A DNA stretch of 64,000 bases. Origin: Apostichopus japonicus (Eukaryota; Echinodermata; Holothuroidea; Aspidochirotida; Stichopodidae). The translations under genes were made by a program, and so were the position numbers. Where the stretch lies: positions 10,918,013 to 10,982,012 of the forward strand of contig NC_092577.1 of NCBI RefSeq assembly GCF_037975245.1, given 5' to 3'. The notes beneath the pieces are model-generated. The model saw nothing but the letters and a program-made list of their open reading frames with translations. It had not been told where the DNA came from and did not search any database. Shown here piece by piece: positions 24,653 to 38,000 of this stretch. Positions within the stretch are counted from its first letter, which is position 1. Each line of letters starts with the position of its first letter.

Positions 24653-25892
24653 TAAATGCCTCCACTGGAGTAGAGGCATGATGAACTGTGTTAGATAACA
24701 ACTTGTGTTGACTTTACATAGCCTGCCGGTTTAACTTCTTTTTTGTTATGATTTATTTCTTCTTCTTCTGCCTTTTAAAGAACCACGATCGGTTGGATAG
24801 ATACTGCTGTGGATACGACACAGACGAGGGTGAGGGGTGCTTCCGAAATGAAATCCTTAAGGAATTAGACAGCTGTGATGACGTAGACAAACGGTTCTTA
24901 GTTCATATTCTGACGTCAAAATCCAATCCTAGCGAGCTAGTCCTCTTAGATAATGCTGGTAATATTGGAAGAAAAGCTGACCATCTCAACTACGAACTAT
25001 TGACAGGAATCAGAATGTAAGTACTGCAAGTTTACCCCTACGTAGTCCCACATCAACCCCCTCCACTTTACTTGCTCACTACTTGCGAAAGTATGGGTTG
25101 GGAGTGGGCGGGGAAGGGATCACTAAACTGATATCAATGTGAATGAATCTTGAACGAGTGAAGGTAATTCGATCTTTCTGCGGTAAATGTCTCTGTCTCT
25201 CTTGATAAGGGTTTGTCTCCGTCATATTTAAAAACAAAATTTCATGTCACTCAGTAACATGTAATCACAATATCAGAATTATATGTGTTAAAGGTTTAAT
25301 CTCAATGAAAGAAAACTTGATATTTTGATTTAGAGAAAGGAAAGAACAATACTGCCCTCCACTTTACGTCGCTGATTTTATCGCGTATTTCATGCCAAAT
25401 CAGTGGCATTTGAAAAAGGATGGGATGTGGCACATGAGATTGTTGAAGCTAGCTCCCATTTAGCGGAGTCCGTCCCAGAAACAAATTCAAAGTAAAGTCC
25501 TATTATTCCTATTATAATGTTATGTGAAAACTGCGGATTGTAAGTTTTTCTCTCTTCATGCACTCTTGCGATGTTTATCACTGAACTTCGGAAAACTATA
25601 TGTGGTGCTGGGGTGGGGTAGGGGCGGATCAGGTGACTACAGCGTTTGAGCCCGGGGTCAATAAGGGGCACCTAGAAATGATCCGATACAGAATAATGCA
25701 ATAGCATTTCCATAATACATTTTATATGAAGATGTCATTTCATAATATTTGAAGATGTCACTCGTGGGGGGGGGGGGGCGGGGGGTCAGGATAAACCATT
25801 ATCACCTTATAGCAGTCTTTGACAAACTCACACTGCATTGTAGCTTCAGACTGAGGGTACATAACCCTGGCCGTTCCGGTGCTTTTAATGAT

Positions 25893-25932
<40 letters not shown>

Positions 25933-26679
25933 TAATAACCAGCAGTTATTTTTACGACGCTTAAGCGACCACAAATGTGGGAGAAACCCGCAAGGGCTTA
26001 TGGATTACAACTTACACGTCGGGTGGCTTCCAATTCAACATTTTAACTCAAATTTGGAGTCTTTTCAAATTGGAAAGTAATTTCAGATGGGAAAACCGTA
26101 GATTGCTCTTGGATGAAAAACCCACCTTACTATGACCAGGCCGGGAATCGAACCCCGAACCTCCCGATTGCTAAGCCTCATTGCTTCAAATGCCACCGCC
26201 TTTATCCACTCGGCCACAGCAAGGCAAATTAAACTACAACAAATGTTTGTCGGGAATATCTGTATGCGTTGTATTTTTGCTTTCCCAAAAACCGGTTAGT
26301 AGTACATTATCATAGATGACAATGGCAACTGAATATTTTGATATGCAAATAAGAACTATGCTGTTCGCCCATACCACCTCCCAAATATATATCTGCTTCA
26401 TGTAGGTATATGACCATGGATAAAACCACTCCATGTTGTTACAAGTTGCCAAATTTCCTGTTTTTCAATCTTTTCTTAATTCACAGGATTCCAAAATCAA
26501 TTATGAAAAATATTTTTGCCGAAGATTTGAAATCTCGTTTGCTTCGATCACTGGAATGGGACACCGTGTATTGGAAAACTATCGAAAATGACGGCGTCAA
26601 CGAAATGGTCGATACCATTATAGAAAGGGTCGAAAAGTTGAAGCTTTATATAAATGAACACAATATAATGGCAAGTTAG
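21142..26679 (+). CDS. GASK1: GASK1-like (FAM198) Golgi-associated kinase family protein
   Basis: Single-pass type II membrane protein of the FAM198/GASK1 family, related to the FAM20 and four-jointed secretory-pathway kinases and expected in the Golgi lumen. Coding exons are 21142-21172, 22866-24301, 24781-25016 and 26487-26679 (stop TAG 26677-26679), giving 631 residues. After a short cytoplasmic tail with the basic run RRRRRVKR, a membrane segment ([14 protein letters not shown], about residues 30-44) leads into a long Asp/Glu/Asn/Ser-rich stem with many N-glycosylation sequons. The conserved domain starts near residue 310. It carries [72 protein letters not shown] and the terminal LYINEH, all matching vertebrate GASK1A/B. 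One invertebrate gene probably stands for both vertebrate paralogues. Kinase activity is not established from sequence. Confidence 0.9.
21173..22865. other. GASK1 intron 1
   Basis: No exon seen. It contains a local duplication of about 115 bp (CAGTTATCTCTATATCACAT near 22010 and its relative near 22120) with a G-rich stretch between the copies. No mobile element was recognised. Confidence 0.6.
22866..24301 (+). CDS. GASK1: GASK1-like large exon: anchor, stem and start of the kinase-like domain
   Basis: Holds 478 complete codons. It encodes the membrane anchor, the acidic, sequon-rich stem (for example [19 protein letters not shown]) and the first half of the conserved domain as far as VLDFIMQ, then a GT donor at 24302. 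The stem resembles no named domain, as expected for a fast-evolving stalk. Reverse-strand ORFs in this exon are shadows. Confidence 0.9.
24563..24650. repeat. (TA)n microsatellite in GASK1 intron 2
   Basis: About 44 uninterrupted TA units between the large exon and the next coding exon. Likely highly polymorphic. Confidence 0.95.
25886..26224 (-). mobile_element. tRNA-derived SINE (family B), minus copy
   Basis: Read on the minus strand, the head resembles tRNA-Leu/Ser: A box TGGCCGAGTGG (26206-26216) and B box GGTTCGATTCCC (26142-26155 region). A body with AAAGACTCCAAATTTGAGTT follows, and a (TTA)n tail forms the microsatellite at 25886-25938. A plus-strand relative lies at 34839-35146. It sits in GASK1 intron 3, antisense to the gene. 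It is not a functional tRNA because the cloverleaf is incomplete and the body is fused. Confidence 0.85.
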
Positions 26680-29600
26680 CAGCCTGGAAGTGTGAGGATC
26701 AAAATCACTCTGATATTTGAAGCTCCATTTTAAGTTGAGTATGTCACAAGCTGATGGGACCATATACTAGTACGTTAGAACGAAAGATAAAACACCTGAA
26801 TAATTGAATGGATGCATGAACGAATGCGTGAATGAGTGATAAATTAATGAGTGGATGGATGTTTGAATTAATAGGTGAATGATAACTGTATGGATGAATG
26901 AACGAATGAATTAATGATTGGATGGGTGGATGGATGGATAGATGAATGGGTCGACGGATATATGTATGGATGGATGGATGGATGGGTGGATGGATAGATG
27001 GATGGATGGTTGGGTGGACGGATGGATGGGTGGGTGGATAGATGGATGGATGGATGAGTGGGTTGGTTGGGTGGATGGATAGGTGGATGGATGGATGTGT
27101 AGATGGATGGGTGGATGGAAGGATAGATGAATGGGTCGACGGATATATGTATGGATGGATGGATGGGTGGATGGATAGATGGATGGATGGTTGGGTGGAC
27201 GGATGGATGGGTGGGTGGATAGATGGATGGATGGATGGGTGGGTTGGTTGGGTGGATGGATAGGTGGATGGATGGATGTGTAGATGGATGGGTGGATGGA
27301 TGGATGTGTGGATGGATAGATGGATGGATAGATGGATGCATGCATGCATGCATCCATTCATGCACGCATGGATGAATGGATGAATGAATGAATTTATAAA
27401 TGAACGAACAACCGAATGAGCCATTTAACTTCGGTTAGTTTAGATTAATAAAGAACGGACTGACTGACGAACGAACAAACGAACGAAGACACGACGATGG
27501 CCAATTTAATAATCGCTGACATTAACAGATCAACGATGAAAGTAGACGTGGCCCAGTGCAATGGTTTGTACATGTGACAAAGGCCATTGAATTTTTATTT
27601 TTGAGACACAAAATTTCTGTATTGGGTTAGTCGGTTAACAAATCAATAAGTAGAAGCAAGCAACTGGTCCTAACCACACAAATGAATATACAGTTATGGG
27701 TGAATATGACGCGGCTTGGTCAAAATGTGACGCGATTTTGGAAGACATCCATTAGTATTCGAGGTTATTGTCTTCTATAAGAGCTGAAGTCTAACAATAT
27801 CACGAACATGGTCTCCTAGATGGTCAAGCGTCACCAGTCAGGTCAGGCAACCGAGACATATATGACTCCGAACCCCTCTGTACTTACCAGTTTTAGTTTA
27901 CTATAATGAGAACCAATATTTTTCCCGGCTTCCTCCTTATTTTCCTGGACCCCGTGTTCGTAGCGCCCTCCGAATCCTGCAATTTCGTTACCGCCAACCG
28001 AGATGAAGTAATCATCTTCACGCCCATGCCTGACGAGCGTGGAGGAGGAGGATGAGGAGCGTGGGGGGGGGGGGAGAAAGGAATCTATGCGATAGTGATG
28101 GCGTGTGGGTTTGTGTGTGTGCGTGTGGCTGTATGTGTGACGCCTTGGATTGTAAACCCTCTAACTCAAAAAGTAAAGCTTGGATTTACTTCAAACTCAA
28201 TACGTGGATCTACCTTATTTAGTTCAAAGGTCATTTGGGGTCAACAGACGGGTTAAAATCTGACATGCAATTTTAAGTGTTTGTATAACTAAGGTTTCTG
28301 CTCATACATATTCATTATTCCTTCATCTACATAAGGCATGTAGGTGCTTTAGGGTAAAATATCTGCAACGAAGTGTCAGGAATCCAAGATAAGGATCGTC
28401 AATTTCTTGGAGAAAATGGAAACATTCCTATTGTTAAGTTTTATATTGTGATCCAACAAAACTTGAGAGAATATTACAAAAAGGTAGAATGAGTTTACTT
28501 GTACTTAACTCTTTTCTTTCATATTTCAAAGATTTACAGGTTTGTGCATTGCTTTATAATCTGGTAATATACCTTTTCTTAGTGAAAATGGAGAGAATCT
28601 TACTTTGAGGTCTCTAGTGAATAGTAGAACAAAAATTTGAAGAACATTTATGCAAGGTACAGTGAGTGATGTGTATATACTTTTCACGCAATTTAAACAT
28701 TTCTACAATTGTTATATAGCAATACCGTAGGTCAGATTACTAACCAGGAATTCACAGCTGGAGAGGGAGCGGAGGGGGGGGGGTGGTGGCTGGACAAAAC
28801 TTCCAAGTGTTTAAAAGGGTGCACAAAACGCGTGTGCTGTAACTTGTGGAGCTTTTATACACATGGTGGTGGCGCAATGGGTGGGGGGCATATCTGTCTG
28901 TGTAGGGGAGAGGGCCCCACTGCCCCTATTTAGTTTACGGCTTTGACAGAAGTTCCATATTTTATGTATATAGTCTCATACTTGTGTATATCTTTAACTT
29001 GGGCGAATTCTTGAAGCTTAGCGTAACCTTGATTATTAATAATCCTTTTTAATCATTTGTTTAGGCCGATAAGATAAGATAAGATAAGATAAGATAAGAT
29101 CATTGGGTCAATGGTCTATACATTGTTTGAAAGAATATTCTTAATTTTTTAAAATATTTTTCTAGTGCCGAGAATGAAATAATATTTAACTTGTTGCTTC
29201 ATAATCCATGTGTTGTTTCTTGCCTCTTTTCGAGTGGTTATATGATACATATGACGTGTATAATTTACCCGATCACGGAAGCAAGTGCTGCTTGCCTATG
29301 ATTGGCTATGAATGATAAATTACTTTTGTCGACAATTTGATATAATTCATATACACAATTTATATAAAATAAAAGATACTCATTTGACGAACAATGCCCA
29401 TGAGGTAAGATAAACATCTCGCTTATTTCTAACGTTATAACTGTCTCACCCACAAGCTTCGTACGTTATATCGTTCCGTCTTAACAATTAATAAGTTACT
29501 ATATTTTGCGTTATATATCTGCTCTTTGAACTCATATACGGTAACGATACTGATATGCACTAGGAGTCACTTAAAGGGACTATGTACAGTAAGAGACAAA

Positions 29601-31980
29601 CACTGCTGTATATATATATGCTGAAAAGGCCTTTGATGTATCCAAACCTTCAACACACTTTAGGATTTTGAAAAGGAGCGGGTTTTACCCTGTCGTTGAC
29701 GCCGACTCCGACCATGCACGCTGGCCAATAGGGAATAATCTTACACAAACAGACGCTGGCCAATAGGCGTGATATTTTTCCTAGGACGAATAAGGGCATC
29801 GGCCAATCAAATCCCTGGATTCCAAACATGTGACGCTTTTTCAAAAAACATGTTCTGAATCTTTTTTCCTAGTTTTGACCCCACATTATGAACGACAACC
29901 CTTCATTTTCATACGAGGTAGATCCCTAACCCACTTTCTAAACCCTAACTCTGATTTCAAACGAATTTGTAAATTCCTGAAAAACCTGAAACCCTTATCC
30001 ATCCTGGGAATAAAAAATTAGGCGGCCAATAGGGAATGACCCCACAGAGATAGACGTCAAAGACGACTCCTATGTACGCTGTACAATACTAATGATCCCA
30101 CACAAATAGACATACAGTCATATGCAGCCTTCTAAGGCATGTTTAGATTGTAAATTAGTTATATATATACTTACGTCTAATCGCGAGGTTGTGTTTATGA
30201 ATACTTTTGAGTTTTTTCCCTGTAAGGATTAAAACGCGATGGGGAGTAAGGGGGTGGGTACCCCAGTACACCTGGATCCGCTTCTATACATTGTGACTGT
30301 TTTAATTGCACGGTATAGGGTTAAGTTTGTAATAACCTTTTTGTGTACGTAAAACTTTATATAATAAAATGAACTACATGAGGCAGCAGCCTTTAGTGAT
30401 ATTTAAAGTATCGTCAAACTTTGATACAATTCACTGTCCTTTATAGTCCCGTTTTAAGGAATAAATTAAGACAAAGCCGAGTGTGAAAGTGATGCATGGT
30501 AATGATATATTTATGCATAACTTATATGAAATAAAACATTTACAAGTTCGAATGATGTTGTTTATGAGTGTGTGTGTGTCAATGCGGAGAACTGGGCGTG
30601 GTAGGAAGTTACAGGATATTTTCCTATACTGAGCCTTTTCTAGTCTCTCACATTTAAATTATATTTAATGTCTGGAACGCTCCTTTAAGGTAAACTTGAT
30701 GATCTAGGGCATAGACCGGACTAGGATGATCGGGACAACTTTTTGCTTTTCACAATCACACGGATGCCCCTGGGAACACAATTCTGGTTAATAAAATATG
30801 TAAACCATCATGAGCAAATTGTCATGAATAATCGGTGATGCAGCTCCTCTCCACGGTCTCCACAAGCCCCCCCCCCCCACACCAGTGTCCCACATCACTT
30901 AGGAAGAAATAGTTTAATTCAAATTTCTAGTGTTTAAAAAAAAATTGTCTGGATGTATTATTTAAAAGGAAAGAAAGAAAGACAAAAAGGAGAACACTAA
31001 AAAAGAAAAAAAGAAGAAGAAAAAAATGTATGAGAACAGAAACCCGAGTTTGCTATGATGGCGGTTACAGGTGTTCTTTTCGGTGGGGTGGGTTGGGGTG
31101 GGGGTGGCTGGTGAGTACTTCAGATATAGCTGGAAAGATATAATAACAGTTTCAGCAATTCATTTAGCCCACATCCCATCCCATTGCCACTCTAATTTTT
31201 GGGGATGTTTGGACCCCTCACGATCAGTTTGTATGTGGTTATTTGAAACACATTTTCTACCGTAGTGGCTAGGTTTCATACCGATTCATACATTTTCCTG
31301 ACACGAGTAAAAACAAAATGACGGAAAACCTAGACAACGATAAAGTTTACGAAACATTTCTTGACTGATGATAAATTTTACCTTCAATACTTAAATTTCC
31401 TTTCGACGTTCTGCTTTAGGATTTGAGTTCTTGACATTGACTAGAAAATGATAAATACAGAAGAGCTGCCGATTAGTACAGACAGATTTGTCAACACTCG
31501 TGGTACCAGGAAGACAGTTACAAGCTCACAACACACATATGGCAGTTGATTCATCATGTCAGTTGTTAGCGGCAGTTAGCCACCTTTCAGTCAAGTGCTA
31601 CTTAACTATCTGAAGTTTGAACTGAAATGCATTTATCTATTGGCGTACGATGCACTATTAGGATTACAGACATGTTTTATCTTTTAGAAATAGTAAAAAT
31701 CCACTGTCACCTATTATGCGATTTAAAGGTATCCGTACTTTTTATCTGCGACCTTCATATCGTTATCGTCATAACAACAGTACAAACGACCGACACTGCA
31801 TGCACCAGCCAAGCGATAAATTCGCTAAGGCTTAGCTCTGCACAGTGCAGTGATACACTTGTTTGCGTGAAAGTAATCAATACATTATTTGACGGCCGTA
31901 TTTTCCTAATTTGTTTCTTTCATGCGGTCACTTAACTTGTACTGTATCTGAAGCAAATCATCAGAAAAGAAGAAAGAAAT
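26680..31980. other. Intergenic region between GASK1 and ERICH3
   Basis: Starts with GASK1 3' sequence that runs into a (GGAT)n array; an AATAAA signal occurs at about 27446. The rest (27480-31980) contains poly(G)/poly(C) runs, a (GATAA)n tract at 29065-29100 and scattered short repeats. No ORF has family features. The last few hundred bases must include the 5' end of ERICH3. Confidence 0.6.
26800..27400. repeat. (GGAT)n minisatellite with about 185-bp higher-order repeat
   Basis: Tetranucleotide GGAT/GAAT units with interspersed variants. A distinctive block beginning GGGTCGACGGATATATGTAT recurs at 26948 and 27133, showing a higher-order unit of 185 bp. Long frames of Ile-His-Pro-Ser or Trp-Met-Asp-Gly type are repeat artefacts. 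Confidence 0.9.
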
Positions 31981-32000
31981 ATGTCGCACACAGATCCCGG
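31981..32000 (+). CDS. ERICH3: ERICH3 first coding exon (20 nt)
   Basis: ATG TCG CAC ACA GAT CCC GG then donor GTGAGT. It encodes MSHTDP plus two bases of a Gly codon, completed by the C at 50029, and resembles the human start MSHSHPAG. The exon is too short to be found by ORF length. The match to the family N-terminus together with the correct phase and donor is the support. Confidence 0.8.
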
Positions 32001-35000
32001 GTGAGTTGTGTTTCATTGCACAGTCTGTTCATGTAATACACTTTCACTCTGTGATCTTTCTATAGGCTTGCCTTAGTCTAAACAACCTGTAACTTGTTGT
32101 AAGCCTAACGTTAGGTTAGGCCGAACGTCTTGCTAGTAGTAGTAGTAGTAGCCTATTGCTAGTAATGGACACGCATTAAGAACCGAAAGAAGCCTAGGCC
32201 CAAACACTGTTTATGATGCAAGTGTACTGAGGCTAGAAAGAGCTACTGCTACCTTCAGTGTAGGGTACTCAGTACTGTTTAGCAATATCTAAGAACCTTT
32301 CAAGCTAATACTTGGCCTCGTCCCATAGGCTTCAACTACAGATTATTTAAACCTTCAAAAATCTCTGTTTGAAAGTGATCTGGTTTGCACATATATGCAA
32401 CTTGTGTTACGTGTGCTAAACAGAAATTTTTGTTGTACCAAAATCACATGTCGGGGCCTTTTAAGGACGGAAACATCTCTCAATAACTTTGCACATTGTG
32501 TGAGATATAAATGCATAGAAAATGCCATCATCGAATCAATCACGATACACATTTCACCACCTCTGACTTGTACTCCTCAGCTAACAAAAAACTTTTGTTC
32601 TTCAATTTCTTAACTGGTTCATGTTGTTTATGTCTCTGAACTCGGAATGTCCATGCTACTAGTTGTTGAAAAGTTACATGATTGCTCTATATTTTGTCTG
32701 TAGTTACAACAGGGGATATTTATATCTAGGCCCCTATGCACTATGTATGCTTTCTCCATAGTGAATGTATGTACTGTACGTTGATTTTAATACTATGACA
32801 GGTTCAGCGTTCATATACCTTATATGCCTAAGATGCTGTGAAAAGAAATAAAAGGGACTACCTGAAAGAATGGCATGAGTGAGATAAAAGACAGAAAGAT
32901 AATTACTGAGATAACAACTAAATTGATATTCATGCTTTATAATGAGACCATATTTAATTATAATAACTAGTGTAATATTTGGTTCTTGACTACAAACAGT
33001 ATAAACCAATGAAGGAAATAATCACAATGAGTACAAAGAGATGGAGAGTGTAATTATGTAGATCTTTATTCAATGGAGTCGGATACCACTCTGCTGATAA
33101 ACAGCATTGTAAACAGCATTGTATGAATGTACACAGTAACTCTTGTAGTCAAGGAGGTCTAGATCAAGTATGGCAACTTGTCAACCATTATGACATCATC
33201 TGAGGGGTAGAGTTTCTCCTACTGTGGTTTGGGATTGATACATTTTGTTACCAGGGTTTGCACTATAGTTACTCATCATTACATATGTTTATATGCCTTA
33301 TAGTCATTACTGCTATATGGGCCGATGGTGTCGACAGGCCTACTTTTGTACGAAATCTTTTGTGGTTGTTGTTTTGAATGACCAAGGAGTTGTGATGCGT
33401 ACATGGAGTCGCTGACTCCTAGGGCCAGCGGCCAAAGCCTAAAACAAAGGATTATGATCATTTTTGCTTCAATAATAGTAGCTGTCACTTCTAATAATAG
33501 GTAATACACTATTGTACATTAAAACACCTTGAACTTTACTTGATAATCCATTGTCGATCAACTTGTAACTCTTATGAGTCAGTTTACGTCTCAGAGAGAA
33601 AAACTGTAAGAAAACTGCTTATCTGGAGACTGCAAGAAGCCTGCGCAGGTAAATAAATGTAAGATTAGAGTGCTTGACGTTTTGATCCGAGCAGGATCTT
33701 CGTCAGAGGCTAACTCCGAAGAAGGTCCTGCTAGGATCGAAAAGTCAGGCCCTGTAACTTCACATTGTCTTATGTCTGTCAGTTAAATCAGATTTCAAAG
33801 CAGAGAACTTACAGTAGATTGTGCACTCTGTTGCAGTATAGGCTGTACTCAATATTATTCACTCTAGAAGTCTAGATATCACTCTACATGTGTGGCTGTC
33901 CGATTTTCACTAGATGAAATCATTACTGCATATATACAAATTGCAGAAAGACAATAACATTAATTAGTAAGTCAAAAAATTAATTAGTTGCCTATAGTTA
34001 CATAACTACAACAGAATTATTTAAGTTACATTCAACTTAAAACAAAATAAGGAACAAAATCCTTTCTTGCATACACTATACACCACAAATTTGTAATGTA
34101 GGTTTTCACTATGAAATCATTACTGCATGTATTCCAAAAAATTACAGAAGACAATAAAATTAACAATCAAAAAACTTAATTAGTTGACAATAATTACATA
34201 ACTACAACAGAATCGTTTATGTAACATTCAATTTAAAACAAAATCAGGAACAAAATCATTTCTTGCATACACTATACCCCACAAATTTGTAATGTAGGGC
34301 ATATACATGTGCAACAGCAGCTTACTTTGCGAAAATCAGTTAAATGAGTTCAAAACACTTAACAGATGTCTGAAGTTGAGAATGATAATCTATTTTGATA
34401 ATTCGCTATTCATTGTTACTGAAAATTTTGCAAAGGGCTTAAAACGAAAGCAAAGCAGTGATGATGAAAGGATAAAATGAAAGGGAAATACCAACAAGAA
34501 TGGCAAGAGAATGAGATGAGAAACAATAAAGATCATTAAGATAACAACTAAATTGATACCATAAAGCTTATAGAACATACAGTACTTTTTAAGTTTCTTA
34601 ACAGGTCTACACTGTATATATGCACATCTTAGTACAGTATATCATTTTACCTTACAATGTAGTATCACACATTTACTTGTACACAGAATTGTACAAGTAT
34701 ACTTGTATCACACTATTGTGGACTACATTGGAAACTCATAGGATACCCCTGAGTTTCATGAACTGTTTATGCACATCAGTCTATTGAATTTTGTGTTGCT
34801 TTGTACGGAGGAGCTAGCTAGCATATAATTGTACCGGTGCTGTGTGCAAGTGGATTAAGGCGGTGGCATTTGAAGCAATGAGGCTTAGTAATCGGGAGGT
34901 TTGGGGTTCGATGCCCGGCTGGGTCATAGTAATATGGGTTTTTCATGGGTTTTCATCCAAGAGCAGTCTGGTTTTCCCATCTGAAATGACTTTCTAAATT

Positions 35001-38000
35001 TGAAAGATTCTCCAAATTTGAGTTAAAATGTTGAATTGGAAGCCACCTGACGTGAAAGTTGTAATCCATAGGCCCTTCAAGGCTTCATCCACATTTCCGG
35101 TCAATTAAGCGTGGTAAAAACAAATGCTGATGATTACAATTATTTATGTCTGTTTGCTAGTCTAATCAGTAGTAGACACACTTTATGAGCCACTGATGTT
35201 AACAGGCTCAAGAATTTTCTCTCTCTCTTAAAAAGGAAAAAGTTGTCAAAGTAATCCTGAAAAGACAATAGTCATTGTAAGAGGCCTGCAACATACATCA
35301 AAAATAATTCTGTGTCTTTGCTCATCCTCAGTGGATCTGACATGGGAATTGGACTAGTGTCTAGTAGACCGCAAACTTTTACACCCTCCTCCCTCATCCT
35401 TTATATCCATGAAAGGACTATAAGGACATTGGCCAACTCTAAAACTGTCAAATAAATTTTCTGACATTTGCAAAGTCCCACGACCTACCAAGGCCTGTTT
35501 TGCACCCCACTTTTCGGTCACGCCCAATACTGTAGCTTGCAGACTGTAGCAATAAGGTCTATTATTGGTCTTATAATTTTAGTGAAGAAGTACAAGTTCT
35601 ACTTTACTTGAAGTAAATCCCTTTTCCATCAGTGAAAAAGAAAATACCATTTATTGCAACAGACCTACCTTTCTTGATGATGCATACTGCATGTGATGTC
35701 TAAACTAATCACATGATGTAAGGTTGATATATTGTACAGTTCCTATGTACAATACAGAAGTCCTTCAACTTGCATTACTTTAACATTGATTTTATTGTAT
35801 ATATATTTGTATTAAAACACAGATGCTTTCCAAATCTTCCCTTCATCATAACCAGTATGTATGATATTGATCTCACTTGAGATACTTCTCTTTGTATTAA
35901 GTCCTGCATACCTTAGTTCAAAAGAAGAAAATAAAATTTCCTTTAAAAGGGACAAAACTATAGAAGACTAATAAATTCATTGGCCTTAGGATATTACTTT
36001 CTTCTCCAATTAACAAGCAGCTGGTTTCCCGGGCTTTGGTTGACCCAATTTGCCAGGGCTACCGAGAAGTTACTGAACAAAACGAAAGAAATATTTGTTT
36101 AACTGAACGAAATAAATCACACCTTCCCAGAAATTTCAACCAAGTGATGAAAGTGTGAGGGAATGAACTGTAGGCCGTATAATTGCTTGTATTCAATAAG
36201 GTTTGATTAGATCAAAATTATGTCACTCAGACACTTTTCATAATAAATAAGAATTCATGAATTTCAAATACCATAAATAGCAAAATTCCTCACATTAAAC
36301 TTGAGATATGACTACAAATCTACTTGCTTGCTTTTTATATTGATACGTCATAAAAAACAGTGAAAAGAAGCTAAAAGTTTTCAAAAGTACTTTCTGATTC
36401 TGATCCTCTATTTAGGATAATTTTTAAGATAATTATTGCGATAAATTATTAGGGTTATTCTGATCCTGATGAATCTGATGAAATTAATATAATTAGTATA
36501 TATACTGTAGGATGATTCTGATCCTGATGAAATCTGATGAAATATGGATTATTAGGATAACTCTGATCCTGATGAAACCTGATGAAATTAGGATTATTAT
36601 TATTAGGATAATTCTGATCCTGATGAAATTAGGATATAGTTATTAGGATTATTCTGATGAAAACTAATGCAATCTGATGAAATTAGGATTATTATTAGGA
36701 TAATTCTGATCCTGATTAATCTGATGAAATATGGATTATTAGGATAACTCTGATCCTGATGAAACCTGATGAAATTAGGATTATTATTATTAGGATAATT
36801 CTGATCCTGATGAAATTAGGATATAGTTATTAGGATTATTCTGATGAAAACTAATGCAATCTGATGAAATTAGGATTATTATTAGGATAATTCTGATCCT
36901 GATTAATCTGATGAAAGTAGGATTATTAGGATAACTCTGATCCTGATGAAACCTGATGAAATTAGGATTATTATTATTAGGATAATTCTGATCCTGATGA
37001 AATTAGGATATAGTTATTAGGATTATTCTGATGAAAACTAATGCAATCTGATGAAATTAGGATTATTATTAGGATAATTCTGATCCTGATGAAATTAGGA
37101 TATAGTTATTAGGATTATTCTGATGAAAACTAATGCAATCTAATGAAATTAGGATTATTATTAGGATAATTCTGATCCTGATGGAATCTGATGAAATCAG
37201 TTTTTTTTTGGTGGGGGGGGGGGGGTTCTAGGAATTAACTAGAATTTATTATTAATGTCAAGTCCTGTTGCATGTGTTAAATATTGAACGTACAGTTAAT
37301 TCAGGTCATCAACTAGCCCTAATTACCTAATTAAAAGAAAATATACAATCACCTTCAAAAGCCAACTGTTTTTGTTCAGTCTTAGTTTATATTGTCAGTT
37401 GATAACAATATGCAAATGAAGGTACTAATTAAGCTCCATTGTACTAAACCTCTAAACTACATGGCAATGTCTTTTGTCCATCTGTTCTATATGCCAGCTG
37501 TAATCTCTTTCATAATTTAAAAAAAACTTTTTTTTTTTTGTATTTGATACTTCATATCATGTCACCTCTTAAATTGGATATTAAATTAATTAATAAAGAC
37601 CTTTGACTGACGAGATTAATATCAGCAGATCTCCTGCGGCACGTTGTTGCCTGAATTGCGTCATTGTGTAGAATTGTACTTATGGTACAGTACAATGAAT
37701 AAGTACTAACTTTAATAAGTTATAGGTTGTCACGGAGACATGTCAACAAAGGGCTTCATCCAGGAGTGTGCAGTTAATATAGATATCTGTGGGAGTAAAC
37801 AACTCAACATCAATCACAGCCGTAAAATATAACTCCCTAAATTTGCTTTTAATTAAAATTCATCATACAGTCAAGCTATGGTTTAAATGTACGGTACATA
37901 CATGTATGTTAGATCTAGGTGTTGGGTACATGTTGACAATTTACAGTATGAACCTGTGCAGAGCTTCAGGATTTGACTAGGACTGGTATATGAGAAGAGC

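Noticed and set aside
26142-26224. tRNA-Leu/Ser-like gene on the minus strand
   Set aside because: The A and B boxes are present but the sequence continues into a SINE body with a microsatellite tail and lacks a full cloverleaf. A second copy exists at 34839.
26744-27424. Long Ile/His/Pro/Ser-rich frames on both strands
   Set aside because: Translation of the (GGAT)n array; all frames stay open because the repeat lacks stops.
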